This document shows, in pieces, positions 42,345 to 51,132 of a stretch of 64,000 nt of DNA (its first letter is position 1; the number at the start of each line of letters is the position of its first letter). Origin of the DNA: Sphingobacteriales bacterium (GTDB lineage Bacteria; Bacteroidota; Bacteroidia; Chitinophagales; Chitinophagaceae). The translations under genes were made by a program, and so were the position numbers. A model generated the notes under the pieces. That model saw only the letters and a program-made list of their open reading frames with translations. It had not been told where the DNA came from and did not search any database. The stretch spans positions 198,605 to 262,604 of the forward strand of contig RXJG01000001.1 in NCBI GenBank assembly GCA_003963365.1, in the 5' to 3' direction.

Positions 42345-44486
42345 TTATGCCAAAACTGCTTCATCTTTAGCAGTCTTGCTATATTCTTCTACCAGTTTTT
42401 TCTGCAGTTCAAATGGAACAGCTGCATATTCAGCAAAGGTCATTTTGAATTTGGCACGGCCTTGTGTGAGGGAGCGTAAAGTAGAACAATAATCACTCAA
42501 CTCAGATAAAGGAACACGGGCTTTAATTTTTGAAAAATGCCCTTCACTGTTCATGCCTTCCAAAATGCCTCTTCTTGTTTGCAGATCTCCCATTACTGAT
42601 CCTGTTAAATCATCAGGACTTAATACCTCTACCTGGTATATAGGTTCAAGTATTTGCGGGTCTGCCTGTTGAAATGCCTGGCGGAATGCCTGTAATCCAG
42701 CAATCTTGAAAGAGATATCATTGCTATCCACCGGGTGCATCTTACCATCGTACACACATACTCTCACATCACGAACATAAGAACCTGTTAGCGGGCCTTC
42801 CTGCATTTTTTCCATTACACCTTTTAGGATAGAAGGGAGAAATCTTGTATCAATAGCACCTCCTACAATACAGTTGAAGAAAACTAATTTACCGCCCCAA
42901 TCCAATGGATATTCATCACGGCCACGAACATTCAATCCTTTTGGATCAGGCATTCCTTCATGCCATGGTTCTATCCGCATAAACACTTCCCCAAACTGGC
43001 CGGCACCACCCGATTGTTTTTTATGACGGTAGGTTGACTCCGCCATTTTACGGATAGTTTCCCTGTAAGGAATTTTTGTTTTGGTAAACTTCACCTGTAT
43101 TTTATAAAGGTGTTCAATCTTCCATTTAATTACGGCCAAATGCATATCGCCCTGGCAATAAATAATGGTTTGCTTCAGCTCCGGAGATACAACAACCCGA
43201 ACTGTTGGATCTTCTTCCACCACCTGGTGTAAAGCCTGTGATAATTTTTCTTCATCACCTTTTTGAGTGGACTCTATTGCCACACTCATATTGGCAGGAG
43301 GGAAGTCAATAGGAGGCAACTCAATATTCTTTCCTTTGATATGAAGCGTATTATTCACATGTGTATTCCGAAGTTTAAGTGTAGCACCAATATCACCAGC
43401 CACCAGTTCATTCACCGGAGTACGTTTGTTACCTTCCACTACAAACAACTGGTTAATTTTTTCGGATGTATTGGTAGTTTCATTTACCAGTTCCATACCT
43501 GCTCTGATTGTGCCTGAGAATACTTTAAAGAATGATAATTCACCCACATGCGGTTCACTTACTGTTTTATAAACGAAAATGCAGGCGGGGCCGTTGGCAT
43601 CACAAGGCAGTTCTTCTCCGGATTTAGTTACCTGGGGTTTCATTTCATTGGCACTGGGGCATACATTATCAATAAAACCCATCAATCTTCCGCTACCCAT
43701 ATTTCTTTGGGCACTTAAACAGAATAAAGGAAACAGGTCGTGATGAATCATAGCATTCTTCAATCCCTCTTTCATTTCATCTTCATCCAGCTCACCTTTA
43801 TCAAAATATTTTTCCATTAATGTTTCATCATTACTGGCTATGGCCTCTATGAGTTCTTTATGCAGTTCATCAGCTTTTGCTTTTTCTTCATCCGGTATTG
43901 GAAGTTTTTCTGGTTTACCCCCGGCATCGGTAAACTTATACATGGTCATACGTAATACATCAATGATCTCATGAAATCCAATTCCAACCTGTCTTGGGTA
44001 TTGCACAACCACCACATTGCTTCCAAAATGTGATTTAGCTTCTTTCACTGTTTTATCAAAATCAGCATTATCATCATCCAGTTTATTAATGGCAAATATC
44101 ATCGGCGTTTTAAACTTTTCTGTGTACTGCCAAATGATATCTGTTCCAACTTCCACACCCGAAGCTGCATTTATCAGCATTACACCGGTATCGGCCACTC
44201 TTAATGCTGATAGAACTTCGCCTGCAAAATCATCGTAACCCGGCGTGTCGATAATATTGATTTTATAACCACGCCATTTGCTGTGAAGGAGTTTAGAAAA
44301 GATGGTGTTCCCTCTTTCCTGTTCCAGTTCGTGGTAATCACCCGTTGTATTTTTTTCTAATACGGTGCCGCGGCGGTTAATTATTCCTGCTTCATAAAGC
44401 ATGCATTCCGCTAAGGTTGTCTTACCGCAGCCGGTGTGGCCCAGCAAGACTATATTTTTTACGTGTGAGGTATCAAATTCAGCCAT
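42345..44486 (-). CDS. Elongation factor G paralogue (EF-G2-like)
   Basis: A 713-residue protein with the full EF-G domain order: G domain, domain II, and III-V ending in the EF-G C region. The P-loop is GHTGCGKTT at 16-24, where EF-G has AHIDAGKTT. The G3 motif is DTPGYDDF, with Tyr84 in place of the GTP-activating His. NKLD is the G4 motif. This substitution is found in EF-G2-type paralogues, which in Bacteroides thetaiotaomicron and mycobacteria are reported to have little or no GTPase activity. It probably supports translation under starvation. It is monocistronic, with its own terminator. Confidence 0.9.
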   Translation of the reverse strand: MAEFDTSHVKNIVLLGHTGCGKTTLAECMLYEAGIINRRGTVLEKNTTGDYHELEQERGNTIFSKLLHSKWRGYKINIIDTPGYDDFAGEVLSALRVADTGVMLINAASGVEVGTDIIWQYTEKFKTPMIFAINKLDDDNADFDKTVKEAKSHFGSNVVVVQYPRQVGIGFHEIIDVLRMTMYKFTDAGGKPEKLPIPDEEKAKADELHKELIEAIASNDETLMEKYFDKGELDEDEMKEGLKNAMIHHDLFPLFCLSAQRNMGSGRLMGFIDNVCPSANEMKPQVTKSGEELPCDANGPACIFVYKTVSEPHVGELSFFKVFSGTIRAGMELVNETTNTSEKINQLFVVEGNKRTPVNELVAGDIGATLKLRNTHVNNTLHIKGKNIELPPIDFPPANMSVAIESTQKGDEEKLSQALHQVVEEDPTVRVVVSPELKQTIIYCQGDMHLAVIKWKIEHLYKIQVKFTKTKIPYRETIRKMAESTYRHKKQSGGAGQFGEVFMRIEPWHEGMPDPKGLNVRGRDEYPLDWGGKLVFFNCIVGGAIDTRFLPSILKGVMEKMQEGPLTGSYVRDVRVCVYDGKMHPVDSNDISFKIAGLQAFRQAFQQADPQILEPIYQVEVLSPDDLTGSVMGDLQTRRGILEGMNSEGHFSKIKARVPLSELSDYCSTLRSLTQGRAKFKMTFAEYAAVPFELQKKLVEEYSKTAKDEAVLA

Positions 44487-44625
44487 GACTTTAAATTTTT
44501 TATAGTGAATAATATAGTACCGGCATTGCTTTTAAATGCCAATAACAATTACAGTTAGGATTTCCTAAGGGTCAGTAGTGATTTGATATGCGATGTAAGA
44601 TAAGGACAGGGAGTAGAGGGAGTAA

Positions 44626-44991
44626 CTAGCTCGATCGGCTCAGGAATGTGTTGAAGTCGGTTCTAAGATCAGATATAATGTGCTCCAGATTTTGATACTC
44701 GGTGTGAAGTGATTCGTGTTTCGATAAGCATTCGTCAGAGGTGTTGCCGTGTTCTACTTGTTTTTCGTGGTCTTTGATGGCGTGTTTGAGATCGTGAATG
44801 TTGATGAGCTGAATGTAGAACTGGTTGTGAAAATGCTCGATGTCGGTAAGGAGTTCTCTTGCTGGATTTGCTGCGGCTACATGCTGGAGATTCTTTTTCA
44901 TGTCGCCGATTTCGTTACGCTCCTGGCGTAACTGCTGCCGCCAGCCGTTGCACTCCTGTGCAAGCTGTGCGATGTCTGGAGCTTGAACCAT
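44626..44991 (-). CDS. Hypothetical small coiled-coil protein
   Basis: A 121-residue hydrophilic protein, predicted to be almost wholly helical. Heptad-like runs occur in QLAQECNGWRQQLRQERNEI and EYQNLEHIISDLRTDFNTFL, with His- and Glu-rich parts between. It has no signal peptide, membrane helix or recognised domain. It lies upstream of the EF-G-like gene with a 139-bp gap on the same strand. Its DNA looks somewhat richer in GC than its neighbours. A helical-bundle structural or adaptor role is possible but not supported by any motif. Confidence 0.6.
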   Translation of the reverse strand: MVQAPDIAQLAQECNGWRQQLRQERNEIGDMKKNLQHVAAANPARELLTDIEHFHNQFYIQLINIHDLKHAIKDHEKQVEHGNTSDECLSKHESLHTEYQNLEHIISDLRTDFNTFLSRSS

Positions 44992-45072
44992 GGCTTTAAA
45001 ATTTAGGTGAAGAAATAAAAGAGCTGATCTTTAATTGACACCTTTAAGTTAGGATAAGTTTATAATTGAGCC

Positions 45073-45114
45073 AAAAGAAAAGTGCAGAAAAATTCACATT
45101 TTCCGCACTTTTTA
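45073..45114 (-). terminator. Hairpin terminator of the catabolic operon
   Basis: Arms at 45078-45091 and 45099-45112 pair over 8 bp, then one A-C mismatch, then 5 bp, with a 7-nt loop. On the minus strand a TTTTCTTTT run follows; on the plus strand TTTTTA follows, so it can work in both directions. It lies about 75 bases after the GH30 stop codon. Confidence 0.85.
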
Positions 45115-45188
45115 TAAATTGAATGCCCAGTGTAATTATTTCTGAAAATCAACTGATATGTTTCAATTCATCAATTGATTTTACTCAT

Positions 45189-46610
45189 TTAAAACTCCAG
45201 TGTTTGAATAGCATGGGCTGGGATTTTAACCGGTGCTGCATTGCCTTTTATCCAAAGGAAATAATCAACATCTTTATCACTTTCGTTCATTACAATCACG
45301 GCTGTTTTCCCATTCTTGTTTTTAAAGGCAGTGCTTAATAACTGGCTTCTGCTGGGAGAGGATGAAATACGTTTTGCTCCCGGCTGAATGAACTTTGAAA
45401 AGTGACCAATATAATAGTAAGCATTCGTATAAATAAGTTCACCTGTTTGGGTATTGGCATGTACAGGGGCAAAACAAAAATTGCCCACATGATTTGGTCC
45501 GCCTTTTTCGTCTAACAACACATTCCATTCGCACCAGGCAACGGTACCATTATTAAAATCGTTGATCATAGATTTGCCGTATCGTTCTCCCAAAGGCCAT
45601 GAATAAAATTTAGTACTGTCAAAACTTTCATTGCAACCTTCGGTAAAAAGAATGTTTTTGTTTGGATAGGTTTCATGCACTCTTCTCACATTATCAAACA
45701 TGGGTTGTCCTCCACTCCAGCTTTCGTACCAGTGAAAACCGATGCCCCATGCATATTTGGATGCTTCGGGATCATCAAAATAAGTTTGTGCTCTTTGATA
45801 CATCAGGTCACGGTTATGATCCCAAACAATGATCTTTTTATCACCTAATCCTTCTTTCTTCATGGTAGGTCCTAAATATTTTTTCAGGAAATCTCTTTCC
45901 TCTTCGGCTGAATAGATACAGCTTTCCCATCTTTGAGTTGCCATTGGTTCATTCTGAATGGATAAGCCCCAAACCGGAATTCCTTCTTTTTGATAGGCCC
46001 TTATAAATTTTGCATAATAGTTAGCCCATGATTGATAAAATTCAGGTTTTAATTTGCCACCATGCAAAATATCGTTGTTGGTTTTCATAAAAGCAGGAGG
46101 GCTCCATGGACTAACAAACATAGTAAGCTTACCACCTGCCGCTTTAATCGCTGATTTAATAAATGGAATGCGGTATTGCTGATCATGAGCAATAGAAAAA
46201 GTTTTCAGTGCTGCATCACCTTCTTCAATGTAAGTATATGTTCCACTGCTGAAATCGCAGCTGTGAATATTGGTACGGGCCATTGTATAGCCAATACCTT
46301 TATCCCTGCTGTAATAAGCCTGTAAAAATTCTTCCTGTTTGTTTTTAGGAAGTTTGGCAAATGTTTCAGCCGATGCATCGGTTAATGCACCACCAATACC
46401 AATAAATGTTTGAAATGTTTTGGATGGATCAACAAACACACATATCTGTGTTTCCAATGGTTGAGCCATTGGTTTGAATTCCGTTTCACCCGTTGCTGAT
46501 AAACGGAGATTGGTATTTACTGCCGTAGTGTAAATAGAAGCTTTCTTTGGAGCCTGTGCAATCGATGTGATCGATAATAGCAATGCTGCTGTTACCAGGG
46601 TTACTCTCAT
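45189..46610 (-). CDS. GH30 family glycosidase
   Basis: A 473-residue secreted enzyme with a signal peptide (residues 1-19, ending SIAQA). It is a (beta/alpha)8 GH30 catalytic domain with a C-terminal beta-sandwich. FQTFIGIGGALTDASAETF is the family opening. Glu221 in SIQNEPMATQRW is the likely acid/base and Glu324 in LFTEGCNE the likely nucleophile. GH30 includes glucosylceramidases and beta-1,6-glucanases, and the two GH3 partners make a beta-glucan target plausible. It is last in the operon, 88 bp after the preceding gene, and is followed by the terminator. Confidence 0.92.
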   Translation of the reverse strand: MRVTLVTAALLLSITSIAQAPKKASIYTTAVNTNLRLSATGETEFKPMAQPLETQICVFVDPSKTFQTFIGIGGALTDASAETFAKLPKNKQEEFLQAYYSRDKGIGYTMARTNIHSCDFSSGTYTYIEEGDAALKTFSIAHDQQYRIPFIKSAIKAAGGKLTMFVSPWSPPAFMKTNNDILHGGKLKPEFYQSWANYYAKFIRAYQKEGIPVWGLSIQNEPMATQRWESCIYSAEEERDFLKKYLGPTMKKEGLGDKKIIVWDHNRDLMYQRAQTYFDDPEASKYAWGIGFHWYESWSGGQPMFDNVRRVHETYPNKNILFTEGCNESFDSTKFYSWPLGERYGKSMINDFNNGTVAWCEWNVLLDEKGGPNHVGNFCFAPVHANTQTGELIYTNAYYYIGHFSKFIQPGAKRISSSPSRSQLLSTAFKNKNGKTAVIVMNESDKDVDYFLWIKGNAAPVKIPAHAIQTLEF

Positions 46611-46698
46611 GTTATTTTATTTTAATTGTATACATTTTGAATTCCATCTTAAGACCATTAAACTGGAATTTTCTACTAAGTTCTATTAAAAAATCGGA

Positions 46699-48876
46699 TC
46701 ATTTACTTGTTGCCGGCAATGCAAAAGCTACATAGGTATCACCCGATTTCTTTCTCAACTTACCACCGCCACAGGCTATTACTACATATTGTTTGCCATT
46801 AACCTCATAAACAGATGGTGTAGCAAATCCGCAGGCTGGTAAATCTTTTTCCCAAAGCAATTGACCTGTTCGTTTGTTGAATGCTCTTATTTTACTGTCG
46901 CTGGTGGCAGCAATAAATAATAAACCGCCAGCAGTTACAACAGGGCCACCATAATTCTCTGTTCCACTATGTATCCCTTTTGCTTTTAATTCAGGATAAT
47001 CACCCAGGGTATCTTTCCATATATATTCCCCGGTATTTAAATTAATGGCTGATAAAGTTCCCCACGGTGGCGCCACAGCAGGATAACCTTCTTTGGTTAA
47101 AAATTTATTATAGCCTGTTGCCCGGTATGGAAGTTTATTCCAGCTACTGGTATCTTTTAATGGAGCAACGAATGTTTGAGATTGTTTGTAAGTGATGTTT
47201 AATAAATAAGCAGCCAATGCCTGTTTTTCTGTTTCACTTAATTGTGTAAAGGCCGGCATCATTCTTCTTCCGGCAGAAATAATTTCGGTGAACTGTGCTT
47301 CATTATATTTTTTATTGAGATTAAGTAAAGTGGGAAAATTGGCGTTTCCTTCTCTTGTTTCACCATGACAGGCTTTGCAGGCAGTTAGATAGATGCGTTT
47401 ACCAGCTTCAAGATTGGTTTCTTTTTTATTGATAGTTTCTTCTTTTGCGTCTACCATTGTAAGCACCCATGGCATTTCACTCGCATTTACATAGAGGATA
47501 CCGGTTTGTGGGTCAACAGCCGGGCCGCCCCATTCAGCGCCACCATCAAAACCGGGAAAGATAACAGTGCCTTTTTTAGATGGGGGATTAAACATGAACC
47601 CTGTTTTATAGGATGCCAAACGATTCTTTATATCGTTATACGATGAATCAGCCACAATTGTATTCAAATCTTTTTCAGAGAGTGATTGTCTTACGAATGG
47701 GAGAGGTTTCGTTGGCCATGGTTGAGTGGCAAATGGTTTCTCACCAATTAAATCTGTTTCAACTGGCACTGGTTTTTCTTCAATTGGATAAATAGGTTCA
47801 CCAGTAATACGGTCAAACAAAAAAACAAAACCACTTTTTGAAACCTGTGCTACGGCATCAATCTTTTTTCCATCTTTATTTAGGGTTACTAATGCAGGGG
47901 CTGTTGGCAAATCCTTATCCCATATATCATGATGCACTGTTTGAAAATGCCAGATGCGTTTACCTGTTGCGGCATCTATTGCTATTAAACAATTAGCATA
48001 AAAATTTTTACCTAATCTTTTTCCCCCATAAAAATCATACACCGCAGAACCAACCGGCGCAAATAAAATTCCTCTTGCTTCATCCAAACTAAAACCAGAC
48101 CATACGTTGGCGCTACCCACATATTTGTAGGCTTCTTTATCTTCCCATGTTTCAAATCCTTCTTCACCCGGTTGAGGGATGGTATGAAATATCCAGCGCA
48201 GTTTACCTGTATGCACATCATATGCTCTTATATGACCGGGAGCGGCGGGCATTTCTTCGGAGACACGACCACCAACTATAATCATGTCTTTATAAATAAC
48301 ACCGGGAGTAGTAAGGGCTATATACAGTTTACTTGCATCTAATTCTAAATCATTATGCAAATCAATGGCCCCTTTGTTGCCAAAAGTTTCAATAGGCTTA
48401 CCAGTATGTGCATCAATACAAAACAATTTCGAACTGGCACCATAAAAAATCCGCTGGTCATTTTCTCCGCCATTATAAAAACTAACACCACGGCATACAT
48501 TCATGGAGAAATAACCTAAGCCTGTTACTTCAGATGAAGCAGCTGATAATGGATCAAATACCCATTTTGATTTGCCGCTTGCTGCATCCAGTGCAAACAA
48601 TTTTAATTTAGGCGATACACCATACAATACATTATCAACGATGATTGGGTTAACCTGTATTTGTGTGAATGAATCAGCATCGTTGGTATGATATTCCCAG
48701 GCAACTTCCAGTTGAGCAACATTGGCAGTATCCATTTGTGTTAACGACGAATAATGATTGCTCTCCTTATTGCCGCCATATACTGACCAATTTTTATAGT
48801 CAGCATTTTTCTTTTGCTGACAGGCAAATACAGTTACCGTACTAAGAATAATTAAAAATTGCCTGCTTAAACTCAT
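46699..48876 (-). CDS. PQQ-dependent dehydrogenase with cytochrome c domain, lipoprotein
   Basis: A 725-residue lipoprotein (lipobox VFAC) with an eight-bladed quinoprotein propeller. Its repeated blades carry the tryptophan-docking pattern, for example LDAASGKSKWVFDP, IDAATGKRIWHFQT and FNKRTGQLLWEKDL. A cytochrome c domain is inserted at about 485-560 with CKACH at 500-504 and a Met-rich RRMMPAF segment as axial-ligand candidate. It probably oxidises a sugar or alcohol in the periplasm and passes electrons to the respiratory chain. It lies 6 bp after the GH3 gene, within a glycosidase operon. Confidence 0.9.
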   Translation of the reverse strand: MSLSRQFLIILSTVTVFACQQKKNADYKNWSVYGGNKESNHYSSLTQMDTANVAQLEVAWEYHTNDADSFTQIQVNPIIVDNVLYGVSPKLKLFALDAASGKSKWVFDPLSAASSEVTGLGYFSMNVCRGVSFYNGGENDQRIFYGASSKLFCIDAHTGKPIETFGNKGAIDLHNDLELDASKLYIALTTPGVIYKDMIIVGGRVSEEMPAAPGHIRAYDVHTGKLRWIFHTIPQPGEEGFETWEDKEAYKYVGSANVWSGFSLDEARGILFAPVGSAVYDFYGGKRLGKNFYANCLIAIDAATGKRIWHFQTVHHDIWDKDLPTAPALVTLNKDGKKIDAVAQVSKSGFVFLFDRITGEPIYPIEEKPVPVETDLIGEKPFATQPWPTKPLPFVRQSLSEKDLNTIVADSSYNDIKNRLASYKTGFMFNPPSKKGTVIFPGFDGGAEWGGPAVDPQTGILYVNASEMPWVLTMVDAKEETINKKETNLEAGKRIYLTACKACHGETREGNANFPTLLNLNKKYNEAQFTEIISAGRRMMPAFTQLSETEKQALAAYLLNITYKQSQTFVAPLKDTSSWNKLPYRATGYNKFLTKEGYPAVAPPWGTLSAINLNTGEYIWKDTLGDYPELKAKGIHSGTENYGGPVVTAGGLLFIAATSDSKIRAFNKRTGQLLWEKDLPACGFATPSVYEVNGKQYVVIACGGGKLRKKSGDTYVAFALPATSK

Positions 48877-48882
48877 TAATGA

Positions 48883-51108
48883 TTATTTAGTAAGTGTGAA
48901 TGATGTTTGTTTTACATTATTACTGGCACCGCCAATAAACAATTTGAAATCACCCGGTTCATATATCTTTTCCAGCTTATCATTAAAGAACTTCAAATCT
49001 TCGGTAGTGATAGCAAAACTGATTTCTTTAGCTTCACCTTTCTTTAAAAATACTTTTTGAAAACCTTTCAGTTCTTTCACTGGTCTTACCACACTGCCAA
49101 ACAAATCCTGTATATATAATTGTACGGTTTCTTCACCATCATAATTGCCGGTATTTTTAACTGTGACTGTTGCCGTTAATTTTTCAGTTGGTTTGAAAGA
49201 TGATTTACTGAGTTTGATATCGCTGTATTCAAAACTGGTATAACTTAATCCATAACCAAATGCAAATTTTGGATAAAGCGATAAATCAATATAGGCAGAA
49301 CGATAGAAACGGTCACTATCATTTTGTGCCGGGCGACCAGTATTGTAATGATTATAATAAATAGGAATCTGTCCTTCTGTTAATGGAAAACTCATGGGTA
49401 GTTTGCCAGATGGATTATAATCTCCAAATAAGACATCAGCAATGGCATTGCCTGCATCTGTACCTAACCACCAGGTATAAAGAATGGCCGGAGCATTATC
49501 TGCTGTCCAGTTAAATATCAAAGGTCTTCCTGCATTAATCATAACCACTACAGGCTTGCCGGTTGCCATTACTGCTTTAATTAAATCTTCCTGTACGCCG
49601 GGTAAATGAATATTGCTACGACTCTTTGCTTCGCCAGTCATATCTCTTGCTTCGCCAACTTGTATTACTACTACATCAGCTTGTTTGGCGGTCTCAACTG
49701 CTTCAGCAAAACCTGTTGTAATGCTATCATTGATATTACATCCTTTTGCATACAATAGTTTTGAATCCGCACTTACTTTTGATTTTATTCCATCATATGT
49801 AGATGTGATTCTTGATGAATCATCCGGCCAGTCGTAGCTCCAAAAGCCAAGGTTATCACTTATTGCTTTGATGAAAGGACCAATTAAAGCAATTGTTTTT
49901 GTTTGTTTAGATAAGGGTAAAGTTTGTTTATCGTTCTTCAGCAATACAATACTTTTCTTCGCCATTTCTTTTTCAATCTTCCTGTGTTCTGTATTATTCC
50001 ATTGTGCTTTTTCTCTTTCTTCATTGCTGAATTTATATGGATCATCAAATAAGCCCATCACAAACTTTATTCGTAAAATTCTTTTAACCGCATCATCAAT
50101 CACACTTATGTTAACTTTCCCATCTTTCACCAGTTTGGATAAGTTCTGAATATAACTGCGGCTTTCCATATCCATATCACTACCGGCATTAGCCGCTAAC
50201 ATCGCTGCTTCATAATTATTCTTTGCATAGCCATGCGGAATCATTTCTCCCACACTACCCCAGTCACTCACTACGAATCCCTTAAATTTCCACTGACCTT
50301 TTAAAATATCTCTTTGTAAATATTTATTACCGGTGGCAGGAATACCATTCAGATCATTAAAAGAATTCATGAATGTAGCAACACCAGCATCTGCAGCGGC
50401 TTTAAATGGTGGCAAATAAACTTCATGTAACTGCCGTAAACTCATATCTACACTATTGTAATCTCTTCCACCAACAGCAGCACCATAAGCAGCAAAATGT
50501 TTTGCACAAGCCATTACCGCATTGGTATTGCCCAATCCTTTTCCCTGGAAGCCTTTCACTCTTGCCACAGCAATTAAGGAACCGAGATAGGTATCTTCGC
50601 CAGCACCTTCCATTACTCTTCCCCAACGGGGATCCCTTGCAATGTCCACCATCGGCGCAAATGTCCAGTGAATACCTGATGCAGCAGCTTCTGTTGCTGC
50701 CACTCTTGCTGACTGCTCAATCAACTTCATGTCCCAACTCGCTGCTTCGGCCAATGGAATAGGAAAGATGGTACGGTAGCCATGTATTACGTCCTGTCCA
50801 AATAATAATGGAATCTTTAACCTTGTTTGCATGGCTAAGTCCTGCAACTCTCTTGTTCTTTTCGCTCCGGTGACATTTAGCATCGAACCTACTTTACCTT
50901 CTTTTATCTGGTCAAGTAATTTATCATCATTAGTAAGCGGACCAGTTGCAGCCCACGGGCCATTATATTGATTCATTTGCCCGATCTTTTCATCGAGTGT
51001 CATCAGTTTTAAAACGGAATCTACTTTCTGGTCGATTGTTTTCTTTTGTGCTATGGCGGTGAAAGAAAAAATACAGCAAGCGGAAGCGATAATTAAATTT
51101 CTTTTCAT
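48883..51108 (-). CDS. bglX: GH3 beta-glucosidase, copy 1
   Basis: A 741-residue secreted GH3 enzyme with signal peptide (ending AIAQKK). The N-terminal TIM-barrel has the nucleophile Asp282 in GFVVSDWGSVGEM. An alpha/beta sandwich with VVIQVGEARDMTGEAKSR carries the acid/base-region Glu, and a C-terminal fibronectin-III-like domain follows (about 660-741). The layout is that of BglX. It should release glucose or similar sugars from oligosaccharides in the periplasm. A second GH3 of the same layout is encoded 2.8 kb upstream in the same operon. Confidence 0.93.
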   Translation of the reverse strand: MKRNLIIASACCIFSFTAIAQKKTIDQKVDSVLKLMTLDEKIGQMNQYNGPWAATGPLTNDDKLLDQIKEGKVGSMLNVTGAKRTRELQDLAMQTRLKIPLLFGQDVIHGYRTIFPIPLAEAASWDMKLIEQSARVAATEAAASGIHWTFAPMVDIARDPRWGRVMEGAGEDTYLGSLIAVARVKGFQGKGLGNTNAVMACAKHFAAYGAAVGGRDYNSVDMSLRQLHEVYLPPFKAAADAGVATFMNSFNDLNGIPATGNKYLQRDILKGQWKFKGFVVSDWGSVGEMIPHGYAKNNYEAAMLAANAGSDMDMESRSYIQNLSKLVKDGKVNISVIDDAVKRILRIKFVMGLFDDPYKFSNEEREKAQWNNTEHRKIEKEMAKKSIVLLKNDKQTLPLSKQTKTIALIGPFIKAISDNLGFWSYDWPDDSSRITSTYDGIKSKVSADSKLLYAKGCNINDSITTGFAEAVETAKQADVVVIQVGEARDMTGEAKSRSNIHLPGVQEDLIKAVMATGKPVVVMINAGRPLIFNWTADNAPAILYTWWLGTDAGNAIADVLFGDYNPSGKLPMSFPLTEGQIPIYYNHYNTGRPAQNDSDRFYRSAYIDLSLYPKFAFGYGLSYTSFEYSDIKLSKSSFKPTEKLTATVTVKNTGNYDGEETVQLYIQDLFGSVVRPVKELKGFQKVFLKKGEAKEISFAITTEDLKFFNDKLEKIYEPGDFKLFIGGASNNVKQTSFTLTK

Positions 51109-51132
51109 AATTAAAATAACTCTTCTTAATTA

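Noticed and set aside
50406..50762. 118-residue plus-strand ORF rich in His and Gln
   Set aside because: It is an antisense reading of the GH3 gene; the low-complexity composition comes from codons of the conserved N-terminal barrel.
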